The notes: generated by a model not told the origin, from the sequence alone. DNA of 64,000 nt from Roseibaca calidilacus (GCF_001517585.1 NZ_FBYC01000004.1:310001-374000); one strand, 5' to 3'; shown: positions 45,573-59,235, counted from the stretch's first letter. Made by a program: numbers and translations.

Positions 45573-46424
45573 CTATCCAAAGGCCAAGGCGCTGCTCCAC
45601 AGCAGCCGCATCAACCCGCTTTGCCCCGAAACCCCGGTTTTCGCATAGATTTGCTTGGCGTAGCTGCGCCCTGTCTCGCGGGTTAGGCCAAGGGCGGCGC
45701 TTGCTTTTTGCAAGGACTGACCTTGCCCCAAGGCCCGGGCAAGCCGCGCTTCCGATAGCGTTAGCCCAAGGGCAGGGGCAATCTGCTCTGGCGCGGGCAG
45801 GGGGCGGTTAAAGCGCAGCAAGGTTTTGCCATCGGGCAGGCCATAAGCCGACAGACCGCCCGGCGGTTTGGCCAGTGTTCCGGGTGCAAGGCTTGGCGCA
45901 TGGGTGCCCGCTTCGGCCAGCAGGCGCGCGGCGGTGCTGTCAGGCCCCTCTGGCCCGATCAACCCCAAGCCCGCACGCCATTGCAGGCTTTGCGCGCGGT
46001 CCAGCGCGGCGGCGAGGGTGGCCCGCTCTTGCGCCAGCGCCACGGCCTGCGCCACATGTGGGATCAGGCTGGACAGACGCGAGCTGTCACGCGCGCGAAA
46101 CACGCCGCGCGCCCGGTGCAGCCACAGACAGATCCGCGGCCCTTGTGCCGCAATCACCCTATGGTCACCCGTGCTGAAATCGGGGTCAAACGGCCCCGCG
46201 CGGTCTGTCAGCTCTTCGGCGGTATACACCCGGTTGGGGCGCAACACGGCAAAGCAATCGGGGTGCGGCACGGCGGCGCCATGGACTGCCCTTTCGGTGA
46301 ACAGCGTGGCGCGGCTGGCCTGCATCTGGCCGCATAGAAGCGCCAAGACATGCCCCCAAGCATGGCCATCGCGCGTGGCATGTCCCAGCGCCAGCAGGAT
46401 CTCTGTGTCTTCGTTTGCGATCAT
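45573..46424 (-). CDS. LuxR-type helix-turn-helix transcriptional regulator
   Basis: 283 residues. The C-terminal ~65 residues form a LuxR/GerE HTH (LTLSEARLARALGQGQSLQ; ASAALGLTRETGRSYAKQIY). The N-terminal region has no clear receiver or autoinducer domain and may be a GAF/PAS-like sensor. Divergent from cysD with an 83-nt spacer holding a palindrome. Candidate targets are itself and the sulfate activation genes; that is inference. Confidence 0.85.
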   Translation of the reverse strand: MIANEDTEILLALGHATRDGHAWGHVLALLCGQMQASRATLFTERAVHGAAVPHPDCFAVLRPNRVYTAEELTDRAGPFDPDFSTGDHRVIAAQGPRICLWLHRARGVFRARDSSRLSSLIPHVAQAVALAQERATLAAALDRAQSLQWRAGLGLIGPEGPDSTAARLLAEAGTHAPSLAPGTLAKPPGGLSAYGLPDGKTLLRFNRPLPAPEQIAPALGLTLSEARLARALGQGQSLQKASAALGLTRETGRSYAKQIYAKTGVSGQSGLMRLLWSSALAFG

Positions 46425-46435
46425 TTCACGCCTTT

Positions 46436-46452
46436 ACCCCCATTTGGGGGGT
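46436..46452. promoter_or_regulatory. Palindrome between LuxR-type gene and cysD (possible operator)
   Basis: ACCCCC (46436-46441) and GGGGGT (46447-46452) form a perfect 6-bp inverted repeat around ATTTG. It lies 12-28 nt upstream of the regulator's ATG, just before its AAAGG ribosome site, and about 56 nt from cysD. It could be a regulator-binding site; the hairpin could also affect translation of the regulator. Confidence 0.45.
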
Positions 46453-46507
46453 TTGGGCAAATTAGCGCAAGGTTATCCAATATCCAAGCCCAACTGGCGG
46501 AGCGGAT

Positions 46508-47410
46508 ATGACCCAAACGAATTTGACCCACCTGCAACGGCTGGAAGCCGAAGCCATCCACATCATGCGCGAGGTTGTCGCAGAGGCCGAGAACCCGGTC
46601 ATGCTGTATAGCGTCGGCAAGGACAGCGCTTGCATGCTGCATGTTGCGAAAAAGGCGTTCTTTCCTTCGCCGCCGCCCTTCCCGCTATTGCATGTGGATA
46701 CGACATGGAAGTTCAAGGCCATGTATGCCATGCGCGAGGCCGCCGCGCGCAAGGCCGGGATGCAACTGATCGTGCACCAGAACCCCGATGCGCTGCGCCA
46801 GGGTATCAACCCGTTCGACCATGGCGGCCTGCACACCGATATGTGGAAAACCGAAGGGCTGAAACAGGCGCTGGACCTGCACGGGTTTGACGCCGCTTTC
46901 GGTGGCGCGCGCCGGGACGAAGAAAAGAGCCGCGCCAAGGAACGCATTCTCAGCTTCCGCACCGCCGCGCATCGGTGGGACCCGAAAAACCAGCGTCCAG
47001 AGCTTTGGCGCAACTACAACGCCCGCAAGGCCAAGGGTGAATCCATGCGTGTCTTTCCGCTGTCGAACTGGACCGAGTTGGATATCTGGCAGTATATCCA
47101 CTTGGAAAACATCGACATTGTGCCGCTGTATTATGCCGCCCCGCGCCCGACCGTGGAACGCGACGGCATGCTCTTGATGGTTGATGACGACCGCTTCCCG
47201 CTGAACGGCGAAGAACCCGTCATGCGCTCTGTCCGGTTCCGCACCTTGGGCTGCTACCCGCTGACGGGAGCCGTGGAATCGACCGCGACGACCTTGCCGC
47301 AGATCATTCAGGAAATGCTGTTGACCACCACGTCGGAACGGCAGGGTCGCGCCATTGACCATGACCAAGCCGCGTCGATGGAAAAGAAGAAGCAGGAAGG
47401 GTATTTCTGA
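46508..47410 (+). CDS. cysD: Sulfate adenylyltransferase subunit 2
   Basis: 300 residues. The PP-loop S35VGKDS40 binds ATP, followed by [35 protein letters not shown] and [15 protein letters not shown] (CysD rather than CysH features). It makes adenosine phosphosulfate from sulfate and ATP together with CysN. Stop and the cysNC start share a base (TGATG). Confidence 0.97.
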   Translation: MTQTNLTHLQRLEAEAIHIMREVVAEAENPVMLYSVGKDSACMLHVAKKAFFPSPPPFPLLHVDTTWKFKAMYAMREAAARKAGMQLIVHQNPDALRQGINPFDHGGLHTDMWKTEGLKQALDLHGFDAAFGGARRDEEKSRAKERILSFRTAAHRWDPKNQRPELWRNYNARKAKGESMRVFPLSNWTELDIWQYIHLENIDIVPLYYAAPRPTVERDGMLLMVDDDRFPLNGEEPVMRSVRFRTLGCYPLTGAVESTATTLPQIIQEMLLTTTSERQGRAIDHDQAASMEKKKQEGYF

Positions 47411-49308
47411 TGTCCGATATTTACCAAACCGACGCGCTGATTGCCGAAGATATTGATAAATATCTGGAAATTCACCAGCACAAGACCATGCTGCGCTTCA
47501 TCACCTGCGGATCGGTCGATGACGGCAAATCGACCCTGATCGGGCGCTTGCTGTATGACAGCAAGATGATTTTCGAGGATCAATTGGCCACGCTGGAAGC
47601 CGACAGCAAGCGTGTTGGCACCCAAGGCGAAGGCATTGATTTCGCGCTGTTGGTTGACGGTCTGGCGGCGGAACGCGAGCAGGGCATCACCATTGACGTG
47701 GCGTATCGTTTCTTTGCGACGGAAAAGCGCAAGTTCATCGTGGCCGACACGCCGGGCCATGAGCAATACACCCGCAACATGGTCACCGGGGCGTCCACCG
47801 CCGATCTGGCCGTCATCCTGATCGACGCGCGCAAAGGCGTGCTGACCCAGACGCGGCGGCACAGCTACCTTGCCCATCTTATCGGCATTCGCAACATCGT
47901 GCTGGCCGTGAACAAAATGGATTTGGTCGGCTATGACCGCGCGAAATATGACGCGATTGTCGCCGACTACCGGGACTTCGCCGAAAGCATTGGCATAACT
48001 GAATTTACCGCGATCCCGATCTCGGGGCTTGCGGGCGATAACATCACCACCCGCAGCGACAACACACCGTGGCATGACGGCCCGGTCCTGCTAGAGCATC
48101 TGGAAACGGTCGAACTGAACCAATCGGTCGAACAAGACAAACCCTTCCGCATGGCCGTGCAATGGGTGAACCGCCCGAATCTGGATTTTCGTGGCTTTTC
48201 CGGCACCATCGCCACTGGCAGCGTGGCTGTGGGCGACAGCGTGCGCGTGCTGCCCTCGGGCAAAACATCGACCATTGCGCGGATCGTCACCATGGATGGC
48301 GATCTGCCGCAAGCGGTGGCGGGCCAAGCGGTCACGCTGTGCCTGAGTGATGAAATCGACTGTTCGCGCGGCCAAACCATCTGTGCGGCGCAGACCCCGG
48401 TTGAAGTGGCTGACCAGTTCGAAGCGACCGTGATCTGGATGGACGAGGTCGAAATGACCCCCGGTCGTGCCTATTGGCTGAAACTGGGGCCGCAAACCGT
48501 CAGCGCGACGGTGGCGCAGCCCAAGTATCAGGTCAATGTCAACACGATGGACCATTTGGCCGCCAAAACGCTGGACCTGAACGCGATCGGCGTGGCGAAT
48601 GTGACTGTCGACCGCGACATTCCGTTCGTGCCCTATGAGGGGAGCCGCGACCTTGGCGGGTTCATCCTGATCGACAAGATGACCAACCGCACCGTGGGGG
48701 CCGGGTTGATCCATTTCTCGTTGCGCCGGGCGCAGAATATTCACCGGCAAGCGACCGATATCAGCCGCGAACATCATGCCAGCATGAAAAACCAAAAGCC
48801 AATGGTGCTGTGGATGACGGGCTTGTCCGGGTCGGGCAAATCCACCATTGCGAATCTTGTGGAAAAGAAGCTCGCACGGATGAACCGTCACACCTATCTG
48901 CTGGATGGCGACAATGTGCGCCACGGGCTGAACAAGGATCTGGGCTTTACCGATGCCGACCGGGTAGAAAACATCCGCCGTGTGGGCGAGGTGGCCCGCC
49001 TGATGACCGATGCCGGCCTGATCGTGATCACAGCCTTCATCTCTCCTTTCCGGTCGGAACGCGAGATGGTGCGCAGCATGATGCAGCCGGGAGAGTTCAT
49101 GGAGATATTCATCGACACCCCGCTGGCAGAGGCGGAAAAGCGCGACGTGAAGGGGCTGTATGCGAAGGCCCGCGCCGGGCAGTTGAAGAACTTCACAGGC
49201 ATCGATTCGCCCTACGAGCCGCCGGAAGCGCCGCAGATCCGCATCGACACCACGCAGTTGAGCGCCGGAGAAGCCGCCGATCTGATCGTCGCCAAGCTGA
49301 TTCCGTGA
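47410..49308 (+). CDS. cysNC: Bifunctional sulfate adenylyltransferase subunit 1 / adenylylsulfate kinase
   Basis: 632 residues. The N-terminal GTPase (CysN) has GSVDDGKST near residue 34, [12 protein letters not shown] and NKMDLVGY, then EF-Tu-like domains. The C-terminal APS kinase (CysC) has P-loop GLSGSGKST near residue 471, [14 protein letters not shown] and [11 protein letters not shown]. The fusion yields PAPS directly from sulfate. CysNC fusions are found in several proteobacteria and nodulation NodQ proteins. PAPS can feed reduction or sulfotransferases. Confidence 0.97.
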   Translation: MSDIYQTDALIAEDIDKYLEIHQHKTMLRFITCGSVDDGKSTLIGRLLYDSKMIFEDQLATLEADSKRVGTQGEGIDFALLVDGLAAEREQGITIDVAYRFFATEKRKFIVADTPGHEQYTRNMVTGASTADLAVILIDARKGVLTQTRRHSYLAHLIGIRNIVLAVNKMDLVGYDRAKYDAIVADYRDFAESIGITEFTAIPISGLAGDNITTRSDNTPWHDGPVLLEHLETVELNQSVEQDKPFRMAVQWVNRPNLDFRGFSGTIATGSVAVGDSVRVLPSGKTSTIARIVTMDGDLPQAVAGQAVTLCLSDEIDCSRGQTICAAQTPVEVADQFEATVIWMDEVEMTPGRAYWLKLGPQTVSATVAQPKYQVNVNTMDHLAAKTLDLNAIGVANVTVDRDIPFVPYEGSRDLGGFILIDKMTNRTVGAGLIHFSLRRAQNIHRQATDISREHHASMKNQKPMVLWMTGLSGSGKSTIANLVEKKLARMNRHTYLLDGDNVRHGLNKDLGFTDADRVENIRRVGEVARLMTDAGLIVITAFISPFRSEREMVRSMMQPGEFMEIFIDTPLAEAEKRDVKGLYAKARAGQLKNFTGIDSPYEPPEAPQIRIDTTQLSAGEAADLIVAKLIP

Positions 49309-49385
49309 CAGGCTTGTGATCCGGCCCGCTCTTGCTGGGCCGGGCCGCACCTTGTAGCGACATGAAGGCGCAGCAAGGGGCAAAT

Positions 49386-50075
49386 ATGGTGTGGTTCGTG
49401 ACCGGGGCCTCGTCCGGCTTGGGGCTGGAAATGGTTCGTATCTTGGCGGCGCGGGGTGACACCGTGCTGGCCTCGGGGCGTCGCGCGCTGGCTGAACTGC
49501 CCGCAGATTTCCCCGATTGCGCTTATCTGCCCTGCGATCTGGCGGATTTGGCCGCCGTCATGCAACTGGCCGAGTGGGTTGCGGGGCAGGGGCCGCTGCA
49601 CGCCGCGGTTCTGAGCGCGGGCGCGGGGTTTTACCGCCCCTTGGCGCAAGAAACCCCCGATGCGATGGCTCGCGTGCTGGCAACTAACCTGAACGCCAAT
49701 ATAACCCTTGCCCATGCGCTGCACCCGGTCTTGTCCGGCGGTAGGCTTGGTCTGATCGGGTCCGTGGCGCATAAGGGCGCGGCGGGAATGCCCGTCTATG
49801 CCGCCAGCAAGGCCGCGCTTGACGGCTTCGGGCGCGCCTTGGCAGAGGAATGGCGCGGGCGGACCACGGTGCGCGTGTTGCACCCCGGCCCGGTCGCGAC
49901 CGGTATGTCTGCGCGCGCCGGGCGCAACCCCGATTTCGCAGACCGCCTGTTCCTGCCGCCGCGCCAGACCGCTGCCGCGCTTCTATCCGCGCTTGGCGCC
50001 CCGCGCGGCGCAGACAGGCAAACCGTGTCCTTCCTGCGCGTGGGCTTGCACCGGCTGGTGAAGGGGGCGGCATGA
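49386..50075 (+). CDS. Short-chain dehydrogenase/reductase (first of a pair)
   Basis: 229 residues from ATG 49386 with AAGGGG upstream. It has the Rossmann TGASSGLG (WFVTGASSGLGLEM), a SAGAG strand end, Ser in LIGSVAHKG, and catalytic YAASK (VYAASKAALDG). It would use NAD(P)H; the substrate is unknown. It begins 77 nt after cysNC and overlaps the second SDR by 4 nt. Confidence 0.88.
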   Translation: MVWFVTGASSGLGLEMVRILAARGDTVLASGRRALAELPADFPDCAYLPCDLADLAAVMQLAEWVAGQGPLHAAVLSAGAGFYRPLAQETPDAMARVLATNLNANITLAHALHPVLSGGRLGLIGSVAHKGAAGMPVYAASKAALDGFGRALAEEWRGRTTVRVLHPGPVATGMSARAGRNPDFADRLFLPPRQTAAALLSALGAPRGADRQTVSFLRVGLHRLVKGAA

Positions 50076-50785
50076 AGGTTCTGATAACTGGCGGGGCCAG
50101 CGGGTTTGGCGCGGCTGTGGCCAGCGCCTGTGCGGCGCGCGGCGATATCGTGTATGTGCTGGATCGGGTGCCGGGGCCGGGTGTTTTTCACGCCCATGAT
50201 ATGGCCAGCCCAGACCTCGCCGCATGGGCCGCGCTGGCGGATTGGCTGGCCGCGCAGGGGCCGTTTGACCTTGTGGTGCTATCCGCCGGGATCAGCGCCA
50301 CCGGGCGGTTCGAAGACATCCCGTTGCAGGACCATCACAAGGTCACGGCAGTGAACTTGGCAGGTGTGATCCGGCTTGTGCAGATGCTGGAGAAAGACGC
50401 GCTTGCCCCCGGCGCGCGGCTGGTGTTCATCGCGTCGCTATCCTGCTTTACCGGCTATCCGGGTGCCGCCAGCTATGCGGCCAGCAAAGATGGGCTGGCC
50501 GGGTTCGCGCGCAGCTTGCGCGCGCCAATGCGCAAACGCGGGGTGCGCGTGCAACTGGCTTGCCCCGGCCCGATGGACACGCCCCATGCGACCCGCTACG
50601 CGCCCGAAGGTTCCAGTGCCAAGGGGCGCATGTCGCCCGAGCGCGCCGCGCAGGCGGTGCTGCGCAGTCGTAGTTTTGTTGTTGTTCCCGGCCTCGGTCC
50701 GAAGCTCGCCGTATTGGCGGGGCGCGTGGCCCCGCAAAGCATGACCCGACTGATGGGTCGGGTCTTGTTTTCCAAGCTGAAATAG
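50072..50785 (+). CDS. Short-chain dehydrogenase/reductase (second of a pair)
   Basis: 237 residues. ITGGASGFGAAVASAC is the cofactor loop, LSAGIS the NAG-like motif, and YAASK (ASYAASKDGLAG) the active site, with Ser in IASLSCF. Divergent in sequence from the first SDR, so not a recent duplicate. Its last 43 nt contain an intrinsic-terminator-like hairpin. Substrate unknown. Confidence 0.88.
   Translation: MKVLITGGASGFGAAVASACAARGDIVYVLDRVPGPGVFHAHDMASPDLAAWAALADWLAAQGPFDLVVLSAGISATGRFEDIPLQDHHKVTAVNLAGVIRLVQMLEKDALAPGARLVFIASLSCFTGYPGAASYAASKDGLAGFARSLRAPMRKRGVRVQLACPGPMDTPHATRYAPEGSSAKGRMSPERAAQAVLRSRSFVVVPGLGPKLAVLAGRVAPQSMTRLMGRVLFSKLK
50743..50771 (+). terminator. Terminator inside the 3' end of the second SDR gene
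   Basis: GACCCGAC (50743-50750) and GTCGGGTC (50757-50764) form an 8-bp stem with a 6-nt loop, followed by TTGTTTT. It lies in the coding sequence, 14 nt before the end of the SDR gene, and points toward the convergent folD gene only 4 nt beyond that end. Confidence 0.7.
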
Positions 50786-50789
50786 GCGC

Positions 50790-51683
50790 TTAGGCGGTCA
50801 GCCCTTCGGGTTCGGTCAGCCCATTGGCGCGGCAGCAGGCGGTGACGGTATTGGCCAGCAGGCAGGCAATTGTCATCGGGCCAACACCGCCGGGCACGGG
50901 GGTAATGGCCCCGGCGACCTTGGCGCAGCTTTCGAAATCCACATCGCCCACCAGCTTGGTCTTGCCCTCGGCTCCCTCGACCCGGTTGATTCCCACGTCT
51001 ATCACGGTCGCGCCGGGTTTCACCCAATCGCCGGGGATCATCTCGGGGCGGCCCACGGCGGCGACCAGAATATCGGCGCGGCGGCAGACATCGGCCAGAT
51101 CCTTGGTGCGCGAATGCGCAATCGTGACCGTGCAGCTTTCGCCCAGCAAAAGTTGCGCCATCGGCTTGCCCACGATATTCGAGCGCCCGACCACCACCGC
51201 GGTCATCCCCGACAGGCTGCCATGATGGTCGCGCAGCATCATCAGGCAGCCCAAGGGGGTGCAGGGCACCATGCTTTTCTGGCCCGTGCCCAACAGGCCG
51301 ACATTCGAAATGTGAAAGCCATCGACATCCTTGGCCGGGACAATGCTGTTGATAACAAGGTCCGAATCCAGATGAGCGGGCAGCGGTAACTGCACAAGAA
51401 TACCATGAACTTTGGGGTCGGCGTTCAGCTTGGCGATCAGCGCCAGCAGATCGGCCTCTGATGTGTCTACATCCAGCTTATGTTCGAAAGATGCCATTCC
51501 GGCTTCGACTGTTTGTTTGCCCTTGGACCGCACATAGACCTGGCTTGCCGGGTCTTCACCGACCAGAACCACCGCCAGACCGGGCACCAGCCCATGTTCT
51601 TCACGCAGCCGCGTGACATGATCCGCAACCTTGGCGCGCACACGCGCGGCAAAGGCTTTTCCGTCAATCAGGGTGGCAGACAT
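50790..51683 (-). CDS. folD: Bifunctional methylenetetrahydrofolate dehydrogenase/cyclohydrolase FolD
   Basis: 297 residues. ATG 51683 is 5 nt from AGGAGA; ATG 51686 is also possible. Catalytic features are intact: Tyr50-V-R-S-Lys54, VQLPLP, KDVDG (118-122), PCTPLG (140-145), GRSNIVGKP and TPVPGGVGP. It interconverts methylene-, methenyl- and 10-formyl-tetrahydrofolate with NADP. It is last in the fhs-CM-folD2-folD run, 17 nt after the divergent paralogue. Confidence 0.96.
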   Translation of the reverse strand: MSATLIDGKAFAARVRAKVADHVTRLREEHGLVPGLAVVLVGEDPASQVYVRSKGKQTVEAGMASFEHKLDVDTSEADLLALIAKLNADPKVHGILVQLPLPAHLDSDLVINSIVPAKDVDGFHISNVGLLGTGQKSMVPCTPLGCLMMLRDHHGSLSGMTAVVVGRSNIVGKPMAQLLLGESCTVTIAHSRTKDLADVCRRADILVAAVGRPEMIPGDWVKPGATVIDVGINRVEGAEGKTKLVGDVDFESCAKVAGAITPVPGGVGPMTIACLLANTVTACCRANGLTEPEGLTA

Positions 51684-51700
51684 CATGCTCTCCTTGCTGG

Positions 51701-52576
51701 TCAACCGGCGGCGTAGCTTGCCGCATAATGGTCCCGCTGCATCTGCGCCGCCAGAACCGCGTTCTTCAACAATGTTGCGACCGTGACCGGGCCAACGCCG
51801 CCGGGAACCGGCGTGATCCAGCCCGCGACCTCGGCGCAGCTGTCGAAATCGGCATCGCCCACGGTGCGGCCATCGACCCGGTTTATCCCGATATCAATCA
51901 GCGCTGCGCCGGGTTTCAACATCTCTCCTGTCACCAGACCGGGGCGGCCCACGGCCACGAAAACGGCATCGGCGCGGCGCGAATGCACCGCCACTTGCCG
52001 CGTCATGTGGTGGCAGACGGTGACCGTCGCCCCCAGCCCCATCATCAGAAAGGCAATGGGTTTGCCCACGATCTCGGAATGGCCGATAACGACAACGTCC
52101 AACCCTTCAACCTGCAAGGGAAGGGTTTTCAGCATCTCGACCGCCGCAACAGCGGTGCAGGGGCCAAGCGCAAGATCGTTATAGACGATATTGCCGATCG
52201 ATGCGGGGTGCATCCCCTCGACGTCTTTCAGCGGATGCACCGCCTTTTGCAGTGCCTTGACAGGGATATGCGCGGGCAAGGGGCGCTGGATGATAATGCC
52301 ATGCACGCGCGGATCGCTGTTCAACCCGTTCAGAACACCGGTCAGTTGCTCCAGCGAAATCTCGGCCGGGTAGGTGCGCTGCTCGAACTCCACGCCAGAG
52401 GCTTCGGCCTGTTTTTGCTGGTTGCGCACATAGAGCGCCGAGGCCGCCCCATCGCCCACAGTGATAGACACCAGCTTGGGGGCCCAGCCACTGCGATCCA
52501 ACTCGGCAACATCGCGCGCCACCTCGTCGCGCATGGCCTGTGCAATGATTTTCCCGTCAATCAGCGTGGCGGTCAT
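51701..52576 (-). CDS. Divergent FolD paralogue lacking the catalytic lysine
   Basis: 291 residues with the full FolD fold ([26 protein letters not shown]). Key sites differ from the adjacent FolD. The YxxxK motif reads Tyr49-V-R-N-Gln53 (codon CAG at 52418-52420), KDVDG reads KDVEG (Glu120), and PCTPxG reads PCTAVA. In the human enzyme this Lys (K56) is needed for cyclohydrolase activity. The protein may therefore keep only dehydrogenase activity, or bind another pterin. Overlaps the chorismate-mutase-like gene by 4 nt. Confidence 0.9.
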   Translation of the reverse strand: MTATLIDGKIIAQAMRDEVARDVAELDRSGWAPKLVSITVGDGAASALYVRNQQKQAEASGVEFEQRTYPAEISLEQLTGVLNGLNSDPRVHGIIIQRPLPAHIPVKALQKAVHPLKDVEGMHPASIGNIVYNDLALGPCTAVAAVEMLKTLPLQVEGLDVVVIGHSEIVGKPIAFLMMGLGATVTVCHHMTRQVAVHSRRADAVFVAVGRPGLVTGEMLKPGAALIDIGINRVDGRTVGDADFDSCAEVAGWITPVPGGVGPVTVATLLKNAVLAAQMQRDHYAASYAAG

Positions 52577-52884
52577 TCGCAGCCCTTTTCGTTGCGTCCC
52601 AAAACCCGTTCCTCGCGGGCGATGGACCAGTCAATCAGTTCAGACCACAGCGCGCGCGCCAGCGCCGGGTCCAGCCCATTGGTTTGGGAGTGTGATGTGA
52701 CCTTGTCCAGAACATCATTCACCCTTGCGTCAATCCGTGCGGGCAGCCCTTCGCCCGGTTTCAATTCTATGGCCCGGTCGATATGCTTGGCGCGCAGCGC
52801 AAGCAACGCGACAAGCTCTTTGTCAATCTGGTCGATCTGAGCGCGAAGTTGCGCCATATCGGTGCAGGTTTTCGGGTTGAGCAT
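52573..52884 (-). CDS. Chorismate mutase type II (AroQ-like)
   Basis: 103 residues, all helical. The AroQ pattern LRAQIDQIDKELVALLALR contains Arg14 and Arg31. Lys42 and Arg50 (LKPGEGLPAR) could be the other active-site residues, and the C-terminus has WSELIDWSIAREE. It would convert chorismate to prephenate. Its place between fhs and two folD genes is curious and hints at a folate-related role, but nothing in the sequence proves it. Confidence 0.78.
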   Translation of the reverse strand: MLNPKTCTDMAQLRAQIDQIDKELVALLALRAKHIDRAIELKPGEGLPARIDARVNDVLDKVTSHSQTNGLDPALARALWSELIDWSIAREERVLGRNEKGCE

Positions 52885-52979
52885 TGCAGTTGGCCTTTAT
52901 GAACGGATCATGCCCTGCTGTCCTAGACCGGTCATGCTGCAACTGCAAATGTGGAAATACGGGATGGCGGGCGGGGCGA

Positions 52980-53002
52980 CGCCGGGCCGCACCGGCCCGG
53001 CG
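52980..53002 (-). terminator. GC-rich hairpin downstream of fhs (weak terminator)
   Basis: CGCCGGGCC (52980-52988) and GGCCCGGCG (52994-53002) pair perfectly over 9 bp with a 5-nt loop, 22 nt after the fhs stop. No T-run follows on the minus strand, so it may reduce rather than end transcription into the chorismate-mutase-like gene. Confidence 0.4.
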
Positions 53003-53023
53003 AGCGGCGTCCCGTCATTCCTT

Positions 53024-54700
53024 TTAGAATAGCCCCTCGATCAGCCCTTCCTCATTGAAGCGAATGCTCTCGGCCGCCGGTTTGCGCGGCAGGCCCGGCA
53101 TGGTCATGATCTCGCCGCAGATCACCACGATAAAGCCCGCGCCCGCCGATAGCCGCACTTCGCGCACTGGCACCGAATGGCCCGTGGGCGCGCCGCGCCG
53201 GGTTGGGTCGGTGGTGAAGGAATATTGCGTCTTGGCCATGCAAATCGGCAGGTTGCCATAGCCTGCCGCTTCCCATTCTTTCAACTGCGCGCGGATTTTG
53301 TCATCCGCCAGCACATCATCGGCGCGGTAGATACGCCGCGCGATGGTCTGGATCTTGTCGAACAGCGGCATCTCGTCGGGGTAGAGCGGGGCGAATTGCG
53401 CTTGGTCGGCATCGGCCAGTTCCGCCACGCGGGTGGCCAGTTCCGTCACCCCTTTGGACCCTTCGGCCCAGTGGCGGCACAGGATTGCTTCGGCGCCTTG
53501 TTCGGCAACGTAATCCTTCACCGCCTGCACCTCGGCTTCGGTATCGCTGTGGAAATGGTTGATGGCGACCACCACGGGAACACCAAACCCTTTCACATTC
53601 TCAATATGGCGGCCCAGATTCGGGCAGCCTTTTTCCACTGCACTTACATTTTCCGAACCAAGGTCAGCTTTCGCCACGCCGCCGTTCATCTTCATCGCGC
53701 GCACGGTGGCCACGATCACAGCAACCGACGGGGCCAGCCCTGCTTTGCGGCATTTGATGTCGAAGAACTTCTCTGCGCCCAAGTCCGCACCAAAGCCCGC
53801 TTCGGTCACGACGTAATCGGCCAGCCCCAGCGCGGTTTGTGTTGCCACCACCGAATTGCAGCCATGCGCAATATTGGCAAACGGGCCGCCATGCACGAAG
53901 GCGGGATTGTTTTCCAGCGTCTGCACAAGGTTGGGCTGCATCGCGTCTTTCAACAGCACGGTCATCGCGCCTTCGGCCCCGATATCGCGGCAGGTGATGG
54001 CTTTCTTCTCGCGGGTATAGGCCACGACAATATCGCCCAGACGGCGTTGCAGATCGTCCAGATCGGCGGCCAGGCACAGGATCGCCATGACCTCGGACGC
54101 CACGGTAATGTCAAAGCCGGTTTGGCGCGGAAAACCGTTCGACACGCCGCCAAGGCTGACCACCATATCCCGCAGCGCGCGGTCATTCATGTCCATCACC
54201 CGCCGCCAGACAATGCGACGTTCGTCGATGTCCAGCGCGTTGCCCCAGTAAATATGGTTGTCGATCATCGCCGACAGCAGATTATGGGCCGATGTGATGG
54301 CGTGGAAATCGCCAGTGAAATGCAGGTTCATGTCTTCCATCGGCACGACTTGCGCCATGCCACCGCCCGCAGCACCCCCTTTCATGCCGAAGTTTGGCCC
54401 AAGCGAGGCTTCGCGGATACAGATCGCCGCTTTCTTGCCGATTGCGTTCAGCCCATCGCCCAAGCCCACGGTGGTGGTGGTCTTGCCTTCGCCCGCAGGG
54501 GTCGGGTTGATCGCGGTCACAAGGATCAGCTTGCCACGCTTGGCCGCGCGCGCCTGCGCCACGAATTCTTGGCTGACCTTGGCCTTGTCATGCCCGAAGG
54601 GCAGCAGATGTTCGGTCGGAATGTCCAGTTTCGCGCCGATCTCTTGTATCGGGCGTTTCTGCGCCTCGCGGGCGATTTCGATATCTGTCTTGAAGCTCAT
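53024..54700 (-). CDS. fhs: Formate-tetrahydrofolate ligase
   Basis: 558 residues, normal length. It has the P-loop P66TPAGEGKT74, [33 protein letters not shown] and VRSVRALK-like VRAMKMNGG regions. It makes 10-formyl-THF from formate, ATP and THF. Together with FolD it links formate to the one-carbon pool. A 139-nt gap separates it from the downstream chorismate-mutase-like gene. Confidence 0.97.
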   Translation of the reverse strand: MSFKTDIEIAREAQKRPIQEIGAKLDIPTEHLLPFGHDKAKVSQEFVAQARAAKRGKLILVTAINPTPAGEGKTTTTVGLGDGLNAIGKKAAICIREASLGPNFGMKGGAAGGGMAQVVPMEDMNLHFTGDFHAITSAHNLLSAMIDNHIYWGNALDIDERRIVWRRVMDMNDRALRDMVVSLGGVSNGFPRQTGFDITVASEVMAILCLAADLDDLQRRLGDIVVAYTREKKAITCRDIGAEGAMTVLLKDAMQPNLVQTLENNPAFVHGGPFANIAHGCNSVVATQTALGLADYVVTEAGFGADLGAEKFFDIKCRKAGLAPSVAVIVATVRAMKMNGGVAKADLGSENVSAVEKGCPNLGRHIENVKGFGVPVVVAINHFHSDTEAEVQAVKDYVAEQGAEAILCRHWAEGSKGVTELATRVAELADADQAQFAPLYPDEMPLFDKIQTIARRIYRADDVLADDKIRAQLKEWEAAGYGNLPICMAKTQYSFTTDPTRRGAPTGHSVPVREVRLSAGAGFIVVICGEIMTMPGLPRKPAAESIRFNEEGLIEGLF

Positions 54701-54831
54701 GTGTCCCCCCTGCGGTATGGTGTCGCGTTCTGCTATGGCTATATCGGGGCCGCGCGGGTCGAACAGGGGCGATTGCGACAGTTTTGGCGTCAGTTCCGCC
54801 GTGGTGGTTTTCCGCTATGCGGCCACGCAGG

Positions 54832-54864
54832 AAAAAGGCGCGGGGGTCGCGCACCCCGCGCCTT
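54832..54864 (-). terminator. Intrinsic terminator of asd
   Basis: On the minus strand AAGGCGCGGGG and CCCCGCGCCTT (plus-strand arms 54854-54864 and 54835-54845) form an 11-bp stem followed by TTT, 19 nt after the asd stop. It separates asd from fhs. Confidence 0.88.
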
Positions 54865-54882
54865 GATGTCATCTTGAACAGA

Positions 54883-57383
<2,501 letters not shown>

Positions 57384-57410
57384 CGCACGATTGTCCAAGC
57401 GCTTGATATA

Positions 57411-57447
57411 AGAAACCCCGGCAAACCATAGGGCTGCCGGGGTTTCT
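57411..57447. terminator. Bidirectional terminator between aroA and pckA
   Basis: AGAAACCCCGGCA (57411-57423) and TGCCGGGGTTTCT (57435-57447) form a perfect 13-bp stem with an 11-nt loop. TTTC follows on the plus strand. The opposite strand ends in TTTCT plus an AT-rich stretch, so it can serve both converging genes. Confidence 0.9.
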
Positions 57448-57465
57448 TTCAGTCGATTCCTGCAA

Positions 57466-59064
<1,599 letters not shown>

Positions 59065-59205
59065 GGGTGCCTGCTCCATCTGGCGTAAGGAAATGCTGCG
59101 CAAGGGCTGCGCAATAGCTTGATACGCGGCGCCGCGGCAAGCGCGACTGTCCACGCATTGGCTTTAACACCACGATTGAGGCGATTCATAGGCGAGATTG
59201 TTGCC

Positions 59206-59235
59206 GTTAGCGCAACCAACCCAAAGTTAGCGCAA
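59206..59235. promoter_or_regulatory. Direct repeat GTTAGCGCAA x2, candidate operator
   Basis: GTTAGCGCAA occurs at 59206-59215 and again at 59226-59235, exactly 20 bp apart, about two helical turns. The sites lie 142 nt upstream of pckA and 174 nt upstream of chvI. Each contains GTTAGCGC, half of the GTTAGCGCTAAC-like palindromes I recall for LacI-family carbon regulators (CceR type) of Rhodobacterales, which control pckA. The match is imperfect. Confidence 0.45.

Noticed and set aside
49309-49361. Hairpin after cysNC as a terminator
   Set aside because: CGGCCC/GGGCCG pairs weakly and has no T-run.
53177-54877. 566-codon plus-strand open frame opposite fhs
   Set aside because: Antisense shadow of fhs; His- and Arg-rich with no domain.
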